Shown: positions 13,373-23,313 of the stretch, in pieces
Layout of the letters: every line of letters begins with the position of its first letter
Numbering within the stretch: position 1 is the stretch's first letter
From: Acidobacteria bacterium RIFCSPLOWO2_02_FULL_65_29
GTDB lineage: Bacteria; Acidobacteriota; Vicinamibacteria; Vicinamibacterales; CAVVIG01
DNA length: 39,295 nucleotides
Reading direction: 5' to 3'
Assembly (NCBI GenBank): GCA_001767435.1
Contig: MEKT01000027.1
Coordinates: forward strand, 58,869 to 98,163
The notes under the pieces: model-generated
Told to the model about the DNA's origin: nothing
The model's database searches: none
Seen by the model: the letters and a program-made list of their open reading frames with translations, nothing else
Program-made: the position numbers and the translations under genes

Positions 13373-14386
13373 CTACAGCCATCCCGATCGCCTGAACCCC
13401 GCGAACAACCCCACGCACGCCACAATCATCACCGCCCATGCGGCCGGATAGCCGTACGCCCAGCTCAGCTCCGGCATCTGGCGAAAATTCATGCCGTAGA
13501 TCCCAGCGATCATCGTCGGCACGGCGATAATGGCCGCCCACGCCGCAAGGCGCTTGACGTCGTCGTTCTGTTGAACCGAGATCAGCGACAAATGCGCCTC
13601 GAGCGCCGCGGTCAGGAGCTCGCGCAGGCTGTCGATCATCTCGTTGACGCGCAGCGCGTGGTCGTACACGTCGCGGAAATAGGGCCGCGTCTCCTCGTGC
13701 ACGAGCGTGATGTCATATCGCGTCAGCCGGTTGCACACCTCGACGACCGGCGACACGGCCCGCTTCAGCGTGAGCAGATCGCGCTTCAACGTGTAGATGC
13801 GATTGGCCGTGTCCCGGCTGACGCGCTCGCCGAACATCTCGCCTTCGAGCGTTTCCACCTGCTCCTCGAAGGCCTCGATGATCGGAAAGTACTGGTCGAC
13901 GATGAAGTCCATCAGCGCGTAGAGCACGAACCCGGGACCCTTCTTGAGGAGCTCGGGCGCGGCCTCGCACTTGGCACGCACGCCAATATGCGACTTGAGC
14001 GACCCATGGCGGACCGAGATGACGAAGCGCTCGCCGACGAACACGTGCGTCTCGCCGAGCTCGAGGCGGTGGTCCGCGTCGAGCTGTGCGGTCCGCAAGA
14101 CCACGAACAACGACCCCTCGTACTGTTCGAGCTTGGGCCGCTGGTGGGCCCTGAGCGCGTCTTCGACGGCGAGATCGTGCAGCCCGAATTCGCTCTGCAC
14201 CTGACGCAACACGTCTTCGCGGGGTTCGTAGAGCCCGATCCAGACGAACTGATCGGTTTCGGCCAGCGTTTCGCTGACGTCGGCGATGGGCAGATCGGCC
14301 ACGCGGCGGCCCTGCGCGTACGACGCGCAGGCGATGACGCCCCCGTCGTGGGTCCCGTTCTTCGTCTCGAGGGTGGCGTTGGCCAT
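13373..14386 (-). CDS. corA: CorA-family divalent cation channel (337 aa)
   Basis: CorA proteins form pentameric Mg2+/Co2+ channels. The long N-terminal cytoplasmic domain includes V-W-I-G-L-Y-E-P, H-D-L-A-V-E-D-A and Q-R-P-K-L-E-Q-Y, typical of the family. Two C-terminal membrane helices follow, with the signature G-M-N-F at 298-301 closing the first (A-A-I-I-A-V-P-T-M-I-A-G-I-Y-G-M-N-F), and a short basic tail R-R-S-G-W-L. The conserved loop Glu region (M-P-E-L) is present. Start ATG 14386 is 11 bp after the antiporter stop, so the two form an ion-transport operon. The frame stays open far upstream, but only because of antisense reading through the antiporter; the family start is at 14386. 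Confidence 0.9.
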   Translation of the reverse strand: MANATLETKNGTHDGGVIACASYAQGRRVADLPIADVSETLAETDQFVWIGLYEPREDVLRQVQSEFGLHDLAVEDALRAHQRPKLEQYEGSLFVVLRTAQLDADHRLELGETHVFVGERFVISVRHGSLKSHIGVRAKCEAAPELLKKGPGFVLYALMDFIVDQYFPIIEAFEEQVETLEGEMFGERVSRDTANRIYTLKRDLLTLKRAVSPVVEVCNRLTRYDITLVHEETRPYFRDVYDHALRVNEMIDSLRELLTAALEAHLSLISVQQNDDVKRLAAWAAIIAVPTMIAGIYGMNFRQMPELSWAYGYPAAWAVMIVACVGLFAGFRRSGWL

Positions 14387-14397
14387 GAACCGAGGCC

Positions 14398-15597
14398 CTA
14401 CGAGTGGCGACCCGCGGCCACCGCCGGCTGCGGCGATCTTCGAAGCAACGCCAGGGCCGTCATCGGAAAGAGCACGACGGACAGGAGCCCCGCGGCCATC
14501 AGCGCCGAGGCATTGGTCGCCGTCACCAGCTTCAGCTCGACGCCGATGCTCGTCGCCGCCACGATGAACGGCAGCGACGTGGCCTGGAGGAGCGCGGCCA
14601 CCGGAACGCGCGCCGACCCGATGAGGGGCCGGTACAGCACCGCCGGCGCACCACGCACGACGAGGAGTGCCGCGAGAAAGATCGGCACCCGTGCAAGCGT
14701 GCTCGAATCGGCGAAGAGCGCGCCGAGGTCGAACTGGATGCCGCTCGCGACGAAAAACACCGGTACGAAGACACCGAAGCCAATCGCCTCCAGCTTCTCG
14801 TGAAACTTCGGATGGGTCGTCTTGTAATCCGGATCGAGCACGGCCAGGAGCGCGCCGGCGATGAAGGTGCCCAGAATGGCTTCGAGGCCGAGCCTCCCGG
14901 CCAGCGCGGCGAACGCAATCAGCAGCAGAAACGCGCCGCGAACCCTGATCTGGGCCGTCGTCTCCTGCAAGCGCAACAGGGCGTTGCCAAGCCGCGTGGA
15001 CTTCTCCGCCGTTGTCATGGCGATGACCACGATGAGCGTCATCACGCCGAAGCCTCCGACCAGCAGCAGCTTGGTCGTGGGATCGGCCTCCTCGCGCGAG
15101 AACAGCAGCGACAGCAGGAGGATGGTCCCGAATTCGGCAATCGACGAGGCCGCCACGATGATCTGTCCGAACTCCGTTTCGATCTGACCGGCGTCCTTCA
15201 GCACGGGCGCGACGACACCGAGGGCCGTCCCCGACAGGATGACGGCGACGAGCAGCGTCGACTGCACCATCCCGGCGGCGGCGAGCGGATAGCCAATCGC
15301 CAGCGCCAGGACAAGCGACGCCGCAAAACCGGCGAGCGTCAGCGTGAGCCGCCGCCCGCGCATCAGCTTCACGTCGAGCTCGAGCCCGGCGAGAAAGAGC
15401 AGGAACGACAGGCCGATGATCGACAGTACGCGGATGGGCTCGTCCATCGTGACCCAGCCCAGACCAGACGGACCGATCGCGATGCCCGCCAGAATCTCGA
15501 GCACGATAGCGGGCAGCCGCACCTTGGGAATCAAGCCCAGGAGGAGCGGTGCGATGAACGCCACGACGCAGACGAGCACAAGCCCGGAAAAGGACAT
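14398..15597 (-). CDS. CPA2-family cation:proton antiporter (399 aa)
   Basis: Eleven to thirteen hydrophobic segments span the whole length. Family features are the N-terminal L-P-A-I-V-L-E-I-L-A-G-I-A-I-G-P-S-G-L-G and F-L-L-F-L-A-G-L-E-L-D helices and the mid-protein S-G-T-A-L-G-V-V-A-P-V-L-K-D-A-G. These match the Na+/H+ exchanger domain of KefB/NapA-type antiporters. No C-terminal TrkA-N domain is present, so regulation by NAD(H) is unlikely. ATG 15597 was selected as the first Met before the first helix. The promoter may be TACTGT (15623-15618, minus), leaving a 20-nt leader. Together with CorA, 11 bp downstream, it would set ion balance across the inner membrane. Confidence 0.88.
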   Translation of the reverse strand: MSFSGLVLVCVVAFIAPLLLGLIPKVRLPAIVLEILAGIAIGPSGLGWVTMDEPIRVLSIIGLSFLLFLAGLELDVKLMRGRRLTLTLAGFAASLVLALAIGYPLAAAGMVQSTLLVAVILSGTALGVVAPVLKDAGQIETEFGQIIVAASSIAEFGTILLLSLLFSREEADPTTKLLLVGGFGVMTLIVVIAMTTAEKSTRLGNALLRLQETTAQIRVRGAFLLLIAFAALAGRLGLEAILGTFIAGALLAVLDPDYKTTHPKFHEKLEAIGFGVFVPVFFVASGIQFDLGALFADSSTLARVPIFLAALLVVRGAPAVLYRPLIGSARVPVAALLQATSLPFIVAATSIGVELKLVTATNASALMAAGLLSVVLFPMTALALLRRSPQPAVAAGRHS

Positions 15598-15659
15598 GAT
15601 GGTGTGTGAGCCGCGCCACAGTATGCCAGTCGGCCAGCACACTTTCCAGCGCGGTGTGC

Positions 15660-15665
15660 CATCAT
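15660..15665 (+). promoter_or_regulatory. -10-like element 8 nt before GTG 15674
   Basis: CATCAT, one base from TATCAT, with the 8-nt gap to the start codon that recurs in this window. Confidence 0.3.
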
Positions 15666-15673
15666 AGGCGCCC

Positions 15674-16102
15674 GTGAGATTGGTTTCCTTGCTGGCGGCC
15701 GCGACGCTTCTCGCCGCGGCGTGCCAGTCGCCGCGACCGCCCGAACCCGCCACGCCCCCTCCCGTGCGCATCGTCGGATGGAAGCCGCTGGCGTCGTGGA
15801 CGGGCCGCGGCAACGTGCAGACCGAGACGTTCCTGAGCGATACGGGGTCGTTTCGGATTCGGTGGGAGACGAAGAATGAGTCGCGCCCTGGCGCCGGCAC
15901 GCTCGAGGTCGCGTTCCGCAGCGGCGACAGCGGGCGCGTCATCATCGACGCCGTCGATCAGAAAGGCGTCGGGAGCGGTTTGTCAGAAGTCGGCGACATG
16001 GTGCGCTGGTACTACCTGTCGATCGACTCGGCGAACGTCGACTGGTCGGTGACGGTCGAAGAACCGATCATGGGGCGGACGGTTGTCAGGACGGATCCGT
16101 AG
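15674..16102 (+). CDS. Small lipoprotein (142 aa)
   Basis: GTG 15674 opens a lipoprotein signal with lipobox A-A-A-C (Cys17), then a Pro-rich linker. The remaining 110 residues are beta-rich (F-R-I-R-W-E-T, L-E-V-A-F-R-S, G-R-V-I-I-D-A, W-Y-Y-L-S-I-D-S-A-N-V-D-W-S-V-T-V-E-E). This recalls a jelly-roll or lipid/ligand-binding sandwich, but I cannot assign a family. The stop codon TAG is immediately continued by five AGTCGTT-type heptads. The gene converges with the DUF4920 gene. Confidence 0.72.
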   Translation: MRLVSLLAAATLLAAACQSPRPPEPATPPPVRIVGWKPLASWTGRGNVQTETFLSDTGSFRIRWETKNESRPGAGTLEVAFRSGDSGRVIIDAVDQKGVGSGLSEVGDMVRWYYLSIDSANVDWSVTVEEPIMGRTVVRTDP

Positions 16103-16135
16103 TCGTTAGTCGTTAGTCGTTAGTCGTTAGTCGCC
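16101..16135 (+). repeat. Five heptanucleotide repeats starting within a stop codon
   Basis: AGTCGTT four times then AGTCGCC, exactly 35 nt; the first AG belongs to the TAG stop at 16100-16102. Same unit as the left arm at 11949. It fills the gap between two convergent genes; unlike 11949-12024 there is no inverted partner. Confidence 0.9.
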
Positions 16136-16138
16136 GCC

Positions 16139-16594
16139 TCAGTACACAACCGCGCCGGTCGCGGCAATGCGCCACTGAGCGGGCACCTGGGCCTTCGCGC
16201 CCTGCTGCGCGGCGAGCTCGGCGGCTGCCTCGCGGCCTTCGCCGCCCTCGATCTTTTCCATTACGCCCTGCGCAGCGGCTTTGTGGCCTTTCGCGCTCAA
16301 GGGAAAGACGATGACGCCGTCGTGTTCCACTTGAATGAGCACCGTCGACCCGTTCGGCTGTCCCTCGGGCGCGAGCGCCATCCAGCAGCCCATGGCCGTG
16401 CAGACCTCCGTCACGACGCCTTCGACGCGGACGGTCTTGCCACCGAAATCGGCGGGACGTCCAAGCAGCTGCGCGATCGGCGTCGCGTCCGCGAGCGTGA
16501 CGCCCTTGCCGTACGTGTCGGCGGCCGTCGCCGAGACCGACAGCAGCAACAAGCCGCTCACGGCCATCACCGGAATCAGATTCTGGGAACGCAT
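16139..16594 (-). CDS. Exported DUF4920 protein (151 aa)
   Basis: A signal peptide (cleavage A-T-A-A-D) precedes a DUF4920 domain with K-T-V-R-V-E-G-V-V-T-E-V-C and the cysteine motif V-C-T-A-M-G-C-W-M. The fold is predicted to be a small OB-like barrel, and the two cysteines might bind metal. The C-terminal K-G-H-K-A-A-A-Q-G segment also fits the family. Function is unknown. ATG 16594 has a good GGAGAA ribosome site, and a TATAAT lies about 40 nt further up. This is one of the few genes here with a conventional leader. Confidence 0.8.
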   Translation of the reverse strand: MRSQNLIPVMAVSGLLLLSVSATAADTYGKGVTLADATPIAQLLGRPADFGGKTVRVEGVVTEVCTAMGCWMALAPEGQPNGSTVLIQVEHDGVIVFPLSAKGHKAAAQGVMEKIEGGEGREAAAELAAQQGAKAQVPAQWRIAATGAVVY

Positions 16595-16633
16595 CGGTTA
16601 TTCTCCATTAGAGCCATCAACTATCAGCGAAAG

Positions 16634-16639
16634 ATTATA
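16634..16639 (-). promoter_or_regulatory. -10 box of the DUF4920 gene
   Basis: TATAAT on the minus strand (16639-16634), about 40 nt upstream of ATG 16594, with GGAGAA as Shine-Dalgarno in between. Confidence 0.45.
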
Positions 16640-16660
16640 CGCCAAGGCTCGAGTCTTGAG

Positions 16661-18028
16661 TCATAGGCCACCCGAGCGCGGCGGGGCCAGCCTGACCAGG
16701 GTGCGGGATGTGCAGATGTACATCGCGCCGTCTGGTCCGATGCCGAGCGCGCGAATCTCGTCGAACCACTCGTGGCGCAGGTGCTCGGTCGCCGCAACCT
16801 TGAAGGGATTCTCCGGATCGATCGTCAACCGCAGGAGCGATCGATCGGCGGAGGCCGCTACGAAGAGGTTCTCGCGAAACGAGGGAATCAGATCGCCTCG
16901 ATAAACGGCGAGCGCCGTCGCGCCCGTGCCCTCCGGCAGACTGTAGCTGGACACGACCGTACGTGCGCCAGACGAGGCGTGCAGCAGACCTCCAGACGCT
17001 CCGGCGCTGTCCAGCACCCAGAGCGGCATGCCGTTCGCTCCCCACGCGACGCTTCGCGGCCTGCGCATGCTCGGCACGTAGACTGGCGAGGCGCCCGGTT
17101 GATCGGACGGCGTGGTGGCCTCGGCCGTCAGCCGCAGAATTTTTCCGCTATAGGACCCAAAGTCGCCCGCGCGCCCGGCGTCGCCGCCATCGTCCAGCCC
17201 GAGGTACAGGCGCCGATCGGGGCCAAAGCGAACGGTCGCCGCGGTCCCCGAATCCGAAGCGGGCACCTCGTCCAGCAAGACCGCCCGGTCGCCCAGCGTA
17301 TCGCCGACCCCGCGCAGGCGCGCCAAGCGAAAACCGCGCGGCGTGGTGTAGACCAGATACACGAGCTTGTTGAGCGTGTAATTGGGATCAACGTCGAGCG
17401 CGAGCAGCCCGTGGCCCTCCTCGGTGGACACATCGGACAGCTCGAACGCGGGCTGCGGCACGATTCGGCCGTCGCGAACAACGCGCACGCGGCCCCCACG
17501 CTCGGCGACAAAGATGCGGCCGTCGGAGCCGAAGGCGAGATCGGTCGGCCCGTCGAGTCCATCGACCACGACCTCGGCCCCCAGCTCGACCCCGTCGATC
17601 GTCGTGATGCGGCTCGCCGTGGCCGGTTCGGAAGGCGAGGCCGCCGACGTGCTCGTCTGCCCGACCAGAAACACGCTGATCGGCGACGACCGTTCGCTCT
17701 CGAGCCTGGTGCCGGCCACCTCGATGTACGCCGACAGCGTGAGCTCGTGCAGCCCCGGGGTCATCGAGGGCAGCCGACTCGTGCACGCAAATCCCGCGGG
17801 ACCGGCCGTCGCGCCGCACGAAAGGCCATCGGCATCGCGCGCGACGTTGTCGACGTAAACCAGGTAGCGGAAGGTGGCCAGCTCCTCGACGCTCCCCGCC
17901 TCCTGACTCCAACCCAGCCTTTCAGTGCCGGTGATCCTCTCCGCGCCCGGGGGAATCGGCGGCTCGGGGGGCTTACCGCACCCGATGGCCGCGACGGTCG
18001 CCAGCGCGACGAAGATCCAGGACCGCAC
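16661..18028 (-). CDS. PQQ-dependent sugar dehydrogenase-like lipoprotein (455 aa)
   Basis: GTG 18028 gives a lipoprotein signal with lipobox A-I-G-C (Cys17); longer upstream starts only add Arg-rich non-family sequence. About residues 30-140 look like a fibronectin/Ig-type domain (Y-L-V-Y-V-D-N-V-A-R-D, M-T-P-G-L-H-E-L-T-L-S-A-Y). From about 150 on, a six-bladed propeller of the glucose/sorbosone dehydrogenase family is recognisable (G-P-T-D-L-A-F-G-S-D-G-R-I-F-V-A-E-R-G-G-R-V-R-V, L-G-L-D-D-G-G-D). The N-H-x-G-G catalytic histidine motif seen in the divergent neighbour is missing here, so it may bind a different cofactor or be non-catalytic. Start is 8 nt from TATCAT. Confidence 0.8.
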   Translation of the reverse strand: MRSWIFVALATVAAIGCGKPPEPPIPPGAERITGTERLGWSQEAGSVEELATFRYLVYVDNVARDADGLSCGATAGPAGFACTSRLPSMTPGLHELTLSAYIEVAGTRLESERSSPISVFLVGQTSTSAASPSEPATASRITTIDGVELGAEVVVDGLDGPTDLAFGSDGRIFVAERGGRVRVVRDGRIVPQPAFELSDVSTEEGHGLLALDVDPNYTLNKLVYLVYTTPRGFRLARLRGVGDTLGDRAVLLDEVPASDSGTAATVRFGPDRRLYLGLDDGGDAGRAGDFGSYSGKILRLTAEATTPSDQPGASPVYVPSMRRPRSVAWGANGMPLWVLDSAGASGGLLHASSGARTVVSSYSLPEGTGATALAVYRGDLIPSFRENLFVAASADRSLLRLTIDPENPFKVAATEHLRHEWFDEIRALGIGPDGAMYICTSRTLVRLAPPRSGGL

Positions 18029-18054
18029 AGAACGGGATGATACAGTAAGCCGCG
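18029..18054. promoter_or_regulatory. Bidirectional promoter with overlapping -10 boxes
   Basis: Minus strand TATCAT (18042-18037) ends 8 nt before GTG 18028; plus strand TACAGT (18041-18046) ends 8 nt before ATG 18055. The two boxes share two base pairs, and both transcripts would be leaderless. The whole regulatory region between the two coding regions is 26 bp. Confidence 0.55.
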
Positions 18055-19296
18055 ATGCGGCTGGTCGCGCTCGCCGCGGGAAGCGTGCTCGTCGCGTTAC
18101 CGCTCGTCGGCATCGCCCAATCCGGCGTGCGCGCGATTGTCCACGCGTCGGGCGTGACGTCGCCGGTCGGCATCGTCCAGGATCCAACGAATCAGTCGGT
18201 CCAGTTCGTGGTCGAGCAGGGCGGCCGCATCAAGGTCGTTCGCGCCGGCAGCGTCCTGCCCACCGTGTTTCTCGATCTGACGATGGCGGTGTTGTCGGGC
18301 GGAGAGCGGGGCCTGCTCGGCCTCGCGTTCGCGCCAGACTATGCTACGAGCGGCCGCGCCTTCGTCAATTTCACCAACCGCGACGGCAACACGGTGATCG
18401 CACGCTTCAAGCGCTCGGCCGATCCGCTCGTGGCCGACCCCGCTTCGCGATTCGATCTCAAGTGGAGCGGCTCGGCGGTCATCGTCCAGCCGTACGCCAA
18501 CCACAACGGCGGCCACCTGGCGTTCGGACCAGACGGTTTCCTCTACGTCGGGCTCGGAGACGGCGGCTCCGCGAACGATCCGGAGCATCGCGCGCAGAAT
18601 CCCAGGGAACTGCTCGGCAAGATGCTGCGCATCGATGTCAACGTGCCCGACGCCGATGCTGCCGGGTACCGCGTGCCCCCAGACAATCCATTCCTCGCCG
18701 GCGGACCGGCCGGCACGCGGCCGGAAATCTGGGCGTTCGGCCTCAGGAATCCGTGGCGCTACTCCTTCGACGACCCGACGCTCGGCGGCACGGGCGCGCT
18801 CGTGATCGGCGACGTCGGGCAGGGCGCGTGGGAGGAGATTGACTACGAGCCGCCGCGCCGCGGCGGCAGAAACTACGGCTGGCGCAACCGCGAGGGCGCG
18901 CACAACCATGTCACGTCACTGCAGCCCGCGTTCCTGCCGCTCGTCGATCCCGTTCACGAGTACAGCCGCTCGGCGGGCGCCTCGGTCACAGGAGGATTCG
19001 TCTACCGCGGCCGCGCGCTCGGCTCCGCGTTTCGGGGGCGTTACTTTTTCGCCGACTACGTCTCGGGGCGCATCTGGTCGATCGCGCTGACGCTCGACTC
19101 GGCCGGCGAGGCGCGGACATCCGATCTGCGTGAGATGAACGCGGACCTCGGGATCGGCCGTGTCTCGGTCAGCTCCTTCGGCGTGGACGCGTCGGGCGAG
19201 TTGTTCATCGCCGACTATGTCGGCGGCTCGATCCTTCGGCTGACGGGTCAGTCCGTCGCACCCCCGGCGCCGACGAGACCCACGATTGTCAGGTGA
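18055..19296 (+). CDS. PQQ-dependent sugar dehydrogenase (GSDH family), exported (413 aa)
   Basis: A signal peptide (cleavage near G-I-A-Q-S) is followed by a six-bladed propeller. Diagnostic motifs: V-E-Q-G-G-R-I-K-V-V-R, G-G-E-R-G-L-L-G-L-A-F-A-P-D-Y, N-H-N-G-G-H-L-A-F-G-P-D-G with the expected catalytic histidine, Y-V-G-L-G-D-G-G-S-A-N-D, L-G-K-M-L-R-I-D-V, F-G-L-R-N-P-W-R-Y-S-F-D and G-D-V-G-Q-G-A-W-E-E-I-D. The family oxidises aldose sugars in the periplasm with PQQ and passes electrons on. No pqq synthesis genes are nearby. It is divergent from, and paralogous to, the lipoprotein at 16661-18028 and shares its promoter region. An octanucleotide repeat follows the stop. Confidence 0.87.
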   Translation: MRLVALAAGSVLVALPLVGIAQSGVRAIVHASGVTSPVGIVQDPTNQSVQFVVEQGGRIKVVRAGSVLPTVFLDLTMAVLSGGERGLLGLAFAPDYATSGRAFVNFTNRDGNTVIARFKRSADPLVADPASRFDLKWSGSAVIVQPYANHNGGHLAFGPDGFLYVGLGDGGSANDPEHRAQNPRELLGKMLRIDVNVPDADAAGYRVPPDNPFLAGGPAGTRPEIWAFGLRNPWRYSFDDPTLGGTGALVIGDVGQGAWEEIDYEPPRRGGRNYGWRNREGAHNHVTSLQPAFLPLVDPVHEYSRSAGASVTGGFVYRGRALGSAFRGRYFFADYVSGRIWSIALTLDSAGEARTSDLREMNADLGIGRVSVSSFGVDASGELFIADYVGGSILRLTGQSVAPPAPTRPTIVR

Positions 19297-19302
19297 CCCT
19301 CG

Positions 19303-19396
19303 AATTTGAGGATTTGAGGATTTGAGGATTTGAGGATTTGAGGAGTTGAGGAGTTGAGGATGAGGATTTGAGGAGTTGAGGAGTTGAGGAGTTGAG
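19303..19396 (+). repeat. Octanucleotide tandem repeat (GATTTGAG/GAGTTGAG)
   Basis: About eleven imperfect 8-nt units following the sugar dehydrogenase stop: first GATTTGAG units, then GAGTTGAG units, one interruption, then more of both. The period is 8 rather than 7, but the place, directly after a stop codon, is the same as for the heptads. Confidence 0.9.
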
Positions 19397-19420
19397 CAGC
19401 CGCTGTTCTCGCCGATGCAA

Positions 19421-19481
19421 TTGACACCCTGCCGAAGCCGCAATACAGTCTTAATTGCCACAGTTTCCAAGTAGTTACAGT
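19421..19481 (+). promoter_or_regulatory. Tandem promoters of the Ser/Thr kinase gene
   Basis: P1 is near consensus: TTGACA (19421-19426), 17-nt spacer, TACAGT (19444-19449). A second -10 of identical sequence, TACAGT (19476-19481), lies 6 nt before ATG 19488 with TTGCCA 15 nt upstream. P1 would give a leader of about 30 nt without an evident Shine-Dalgarno; P2 would be leaderless. Confidence 0.6.
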
Positions 19482-19487
19482 TGCTCG

Positions 19488-21458
<1,971 letters not shown>

Positions 21459-21459
21459 A

Positions 21460-23274
21460 TTGTTCACCCTCTCCTACGCCGAGGCAGGGATGCCGGGAGC
21501 GCAACGTCTCAAAGAAGGCGAGACGCTCATCGGCCGCGCTCCCGCCTGCGATCTCGTCATCAACGCTCCGACCATTTCCCGGCAGCACGCGCGCGTGCGC
21601 CTGAAGGACGGCAAGGTCTCCATCAGCGACGCGGGCAGTACGTACGGCACGCTCGTGAACGGCACGGCCATCAAGGGTGAGCACGAGCTGCAACCCGGCG
21701 ACTCGTTCATCGTCGGCCACTTGCAGTTCACCCTCACCAAGGACGTGCAGGAGAGCGAAGTGCTGTCGGACTCGCACCAGGTGTTCGAGGAATCGCACAC
21801 CATCGTGCGAAAGATCGACGACTTCGGGCGGGGCGCGACGGGCCCGCCGCCCGACATCGGCTCGTCGGCGCCGACGCCGGCCGCCATACCCGGCAAGCTC
21901 GCGGCCTCGAACGTGCCCGTCGCTCACACGCCGGGGGGATTGGCACCACCTGGTCCGACGACCTCCCGCCGCACCGTGATGCCGACCGCGCCCGCGGGGT
22001 CGCAGACGGGGCTCGTGCCGGTGGTGGACCGCGAGCGCCGGAAGGGCCCGGAACGGCGGAAGGTGAATCTCGGACGCGCCGCGGGCGATCGCCGCAGCGG
22101 ACGCGATCGGCGCGGCGGGCGCCTGTTGCGGCTGCTCAGCGACATCTCCAAGACGCTCGTCACCGTGCAACCGCTCGAGCAGGTGCTGGCGCTCGTGGTG
22201 GATCTGGTGTTCGACGCGCTGCCGGCCGACCGCGCGTTCCTCCTGCTACGCGAGTCGTGGGACCAGCCCCTCTCGGCACGCGTCATGCGGGCCCGCGACG
22301 GATCGGTGCCCGGCAACGTCACGATCAGCCGCACCGTGGTCAGCACCGTGATGCGCGACCGCGTCGCCATTCTCGCCAAGGACGCGCGCTACGACGCGCG
22401 GCTCGACGCCTCGAGCAGCATCCAGTCGATGAACATCCGTTCGTTCATGTGCGCTCCGCTCTGGAACCGGAACGACGTGATCGGCGTGCTCTACTGCGAC
22501 AACCCCCGGAGCAAACAGTTCGTCGAGGACGACCTCGAGGTCTTCACCGCGCTCTCCAATTACGCGGCGGTGGCCATCGAACAGGCGCGGCTGTCGCAGC
22601 AACTGCTCGAGGAAACGAAGAAGCGCGAACGGCTCCAGCGCTACCACTCCCCAGGCGTCGTCAATCGCATCCTCCATTCGGAAGCGTCGATCGAGGGACG
22701 GTTCATCACGCAGGAGCGCGAGATCTCGGTGATGTTCACCGACATTGTCGGCTTCACGAAGCTGTGCGAGCACATGGCGCCGGCAGCGATCGGCGAGTTG
22801 CTCAACGACTACTTCGGGCGGATGTCGGACATCGTCTTCGAGCACGAGGGAACGCTCGACAAGTTCATCGGCGACGCCATCCTCGCGGTGTTCGGCGCCC
22901 CGTTCGACCAGCCCGATCACGCGGAGAAGGCAGTGGCGGCGGCGCTCGACATGCGGAAAGAACTGGCGCGCTTCAACGCCGAGCGCGACGGCCCGCCCAT
23001 TCGCATGCGTGTCGCGATCAACTCTGGCCGGGCGCTGACCGGAGACATCGGATCGTCGAAGCGGAAGGAGTTCACAACCCTCGGCGACGTCGTGAACACC
23101 GCGTCGCGCCTCGAGAGCTCGGTCGCCCAGCCGGACCAGATCGTCATCTCGGAGACCACCCGCGCCCGACTCGGCGCGTACTTCCACGTCACGTCTCTCG
23201 GCAGCTTCGCGATCCGCGGCCGCGACTCAGCGGTCGAGGCGTTCGAAGTGACCGGATCCTCGGATACTAGCTAA
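21460..23274 (+). CDS. FHA-GAF-adenylate cyclase, class III (604 aa)
   Basis: Start TTG 21460, one base after the kinase stop. FHA domain about residues 5-95 with G25-R, S40-R-Q-H and Y-G-T-L-V-N-G, for binding phosphothreonine. A linker is followed by a GAF domain (about 225-385; M-C-A-P-L-W-N-R-N-D-V-I-G-V-L-Y). The class III cyclase domain (about 410-600) has both metal aspartates (D428 in D-I-V-G-F-T and D472), adenine-specifying Lys468 and Asp543, and transition-state Asn546 and Arg550 in N-T-A-S-R. All residues needed for cAMP formation are therefore present. It is cytoplasmic. Kinase phosphorylation and a GAF ligand would together tune cAMP; this wiring is inferred from domain order and operon structure. 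Confidence 0.92.
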   Translation: MFTLSYAEAGMPGAQRLKEGETLIGRAPACDLVINAPTISRQHARVRLKDGKVSISDAGSTYGTLVNGTAIKGEHELQPGDSFIVGHLQFTLTKDVQESEVLSDSHQVFEESHTIVRKIDDFGRGATGPPPDIGSSAPTPAAIPGKLAASNVPVAHTPGGLAPPGPTTSRRTVMPTAPAGSQTGLVPVVDRERRKGPERRKVNLGRAAGDRRSGRDRRGGRLLRLLSDISKTLVTVQPLEQVLALVVDLVFDALPADRAFLLLRESWDQPLSARVMRARDGSVPGNVTISRTVVSTVMRDRVAILAKDARYDARLDASSSIQSMNIRSFMCAPLWNRNDVIGVLYCDNPRSKQFVEDDLEVFTALSNYAAVAIEQARLSQQLLEETKKRERLQRYHSPGVVNRILHSEASIEGRFITQEREISVMFTDIVGFTKLCEHMAPAAIGELLNDYFGRMSDIVFEHEGTLDKFIGDAILAVFGAPFDQPDHAEKAVAAALDMRKELARFNAERDGPPIRMRVAINSGRALTGDIGSSKRKEFTTLGDVVNTASRLESSVAQPDQIVISETTRARLGAYFHVTSLGSFAIRGRDSAVEAFEVTGSSDTS

Positions 23275-23275
23275 C

Positions 23276-23292
23276 GTGGGGCTCCGCCCCAC
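23276..23292 (+). terminator. Perfect GC hairpin just after the cyclase gene
   Basis: GTGGGGC, loop TCC, GCCCCAC, beginning one base after the TAA. There is no T-run. It is a 7-bp perfect stem and a likely transcription end or RNA-stabilising structure. Confidence 0.5.
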
Positions 23293-23313
23293 ACCCCGGC
23301 TCGGTCGCTCGCG

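Noticed and set aside
14387-15640. Upstream extension of the CorA frame to 755 residues
   Set aside because: The extra part is read out of frame through the antiporter gene; CorA homology begins at ATG 14386.
19303-19396. CRISPR array
   Set aside because: Units are 8 nt in direct tandem with no spacers, and no cas genes are present.
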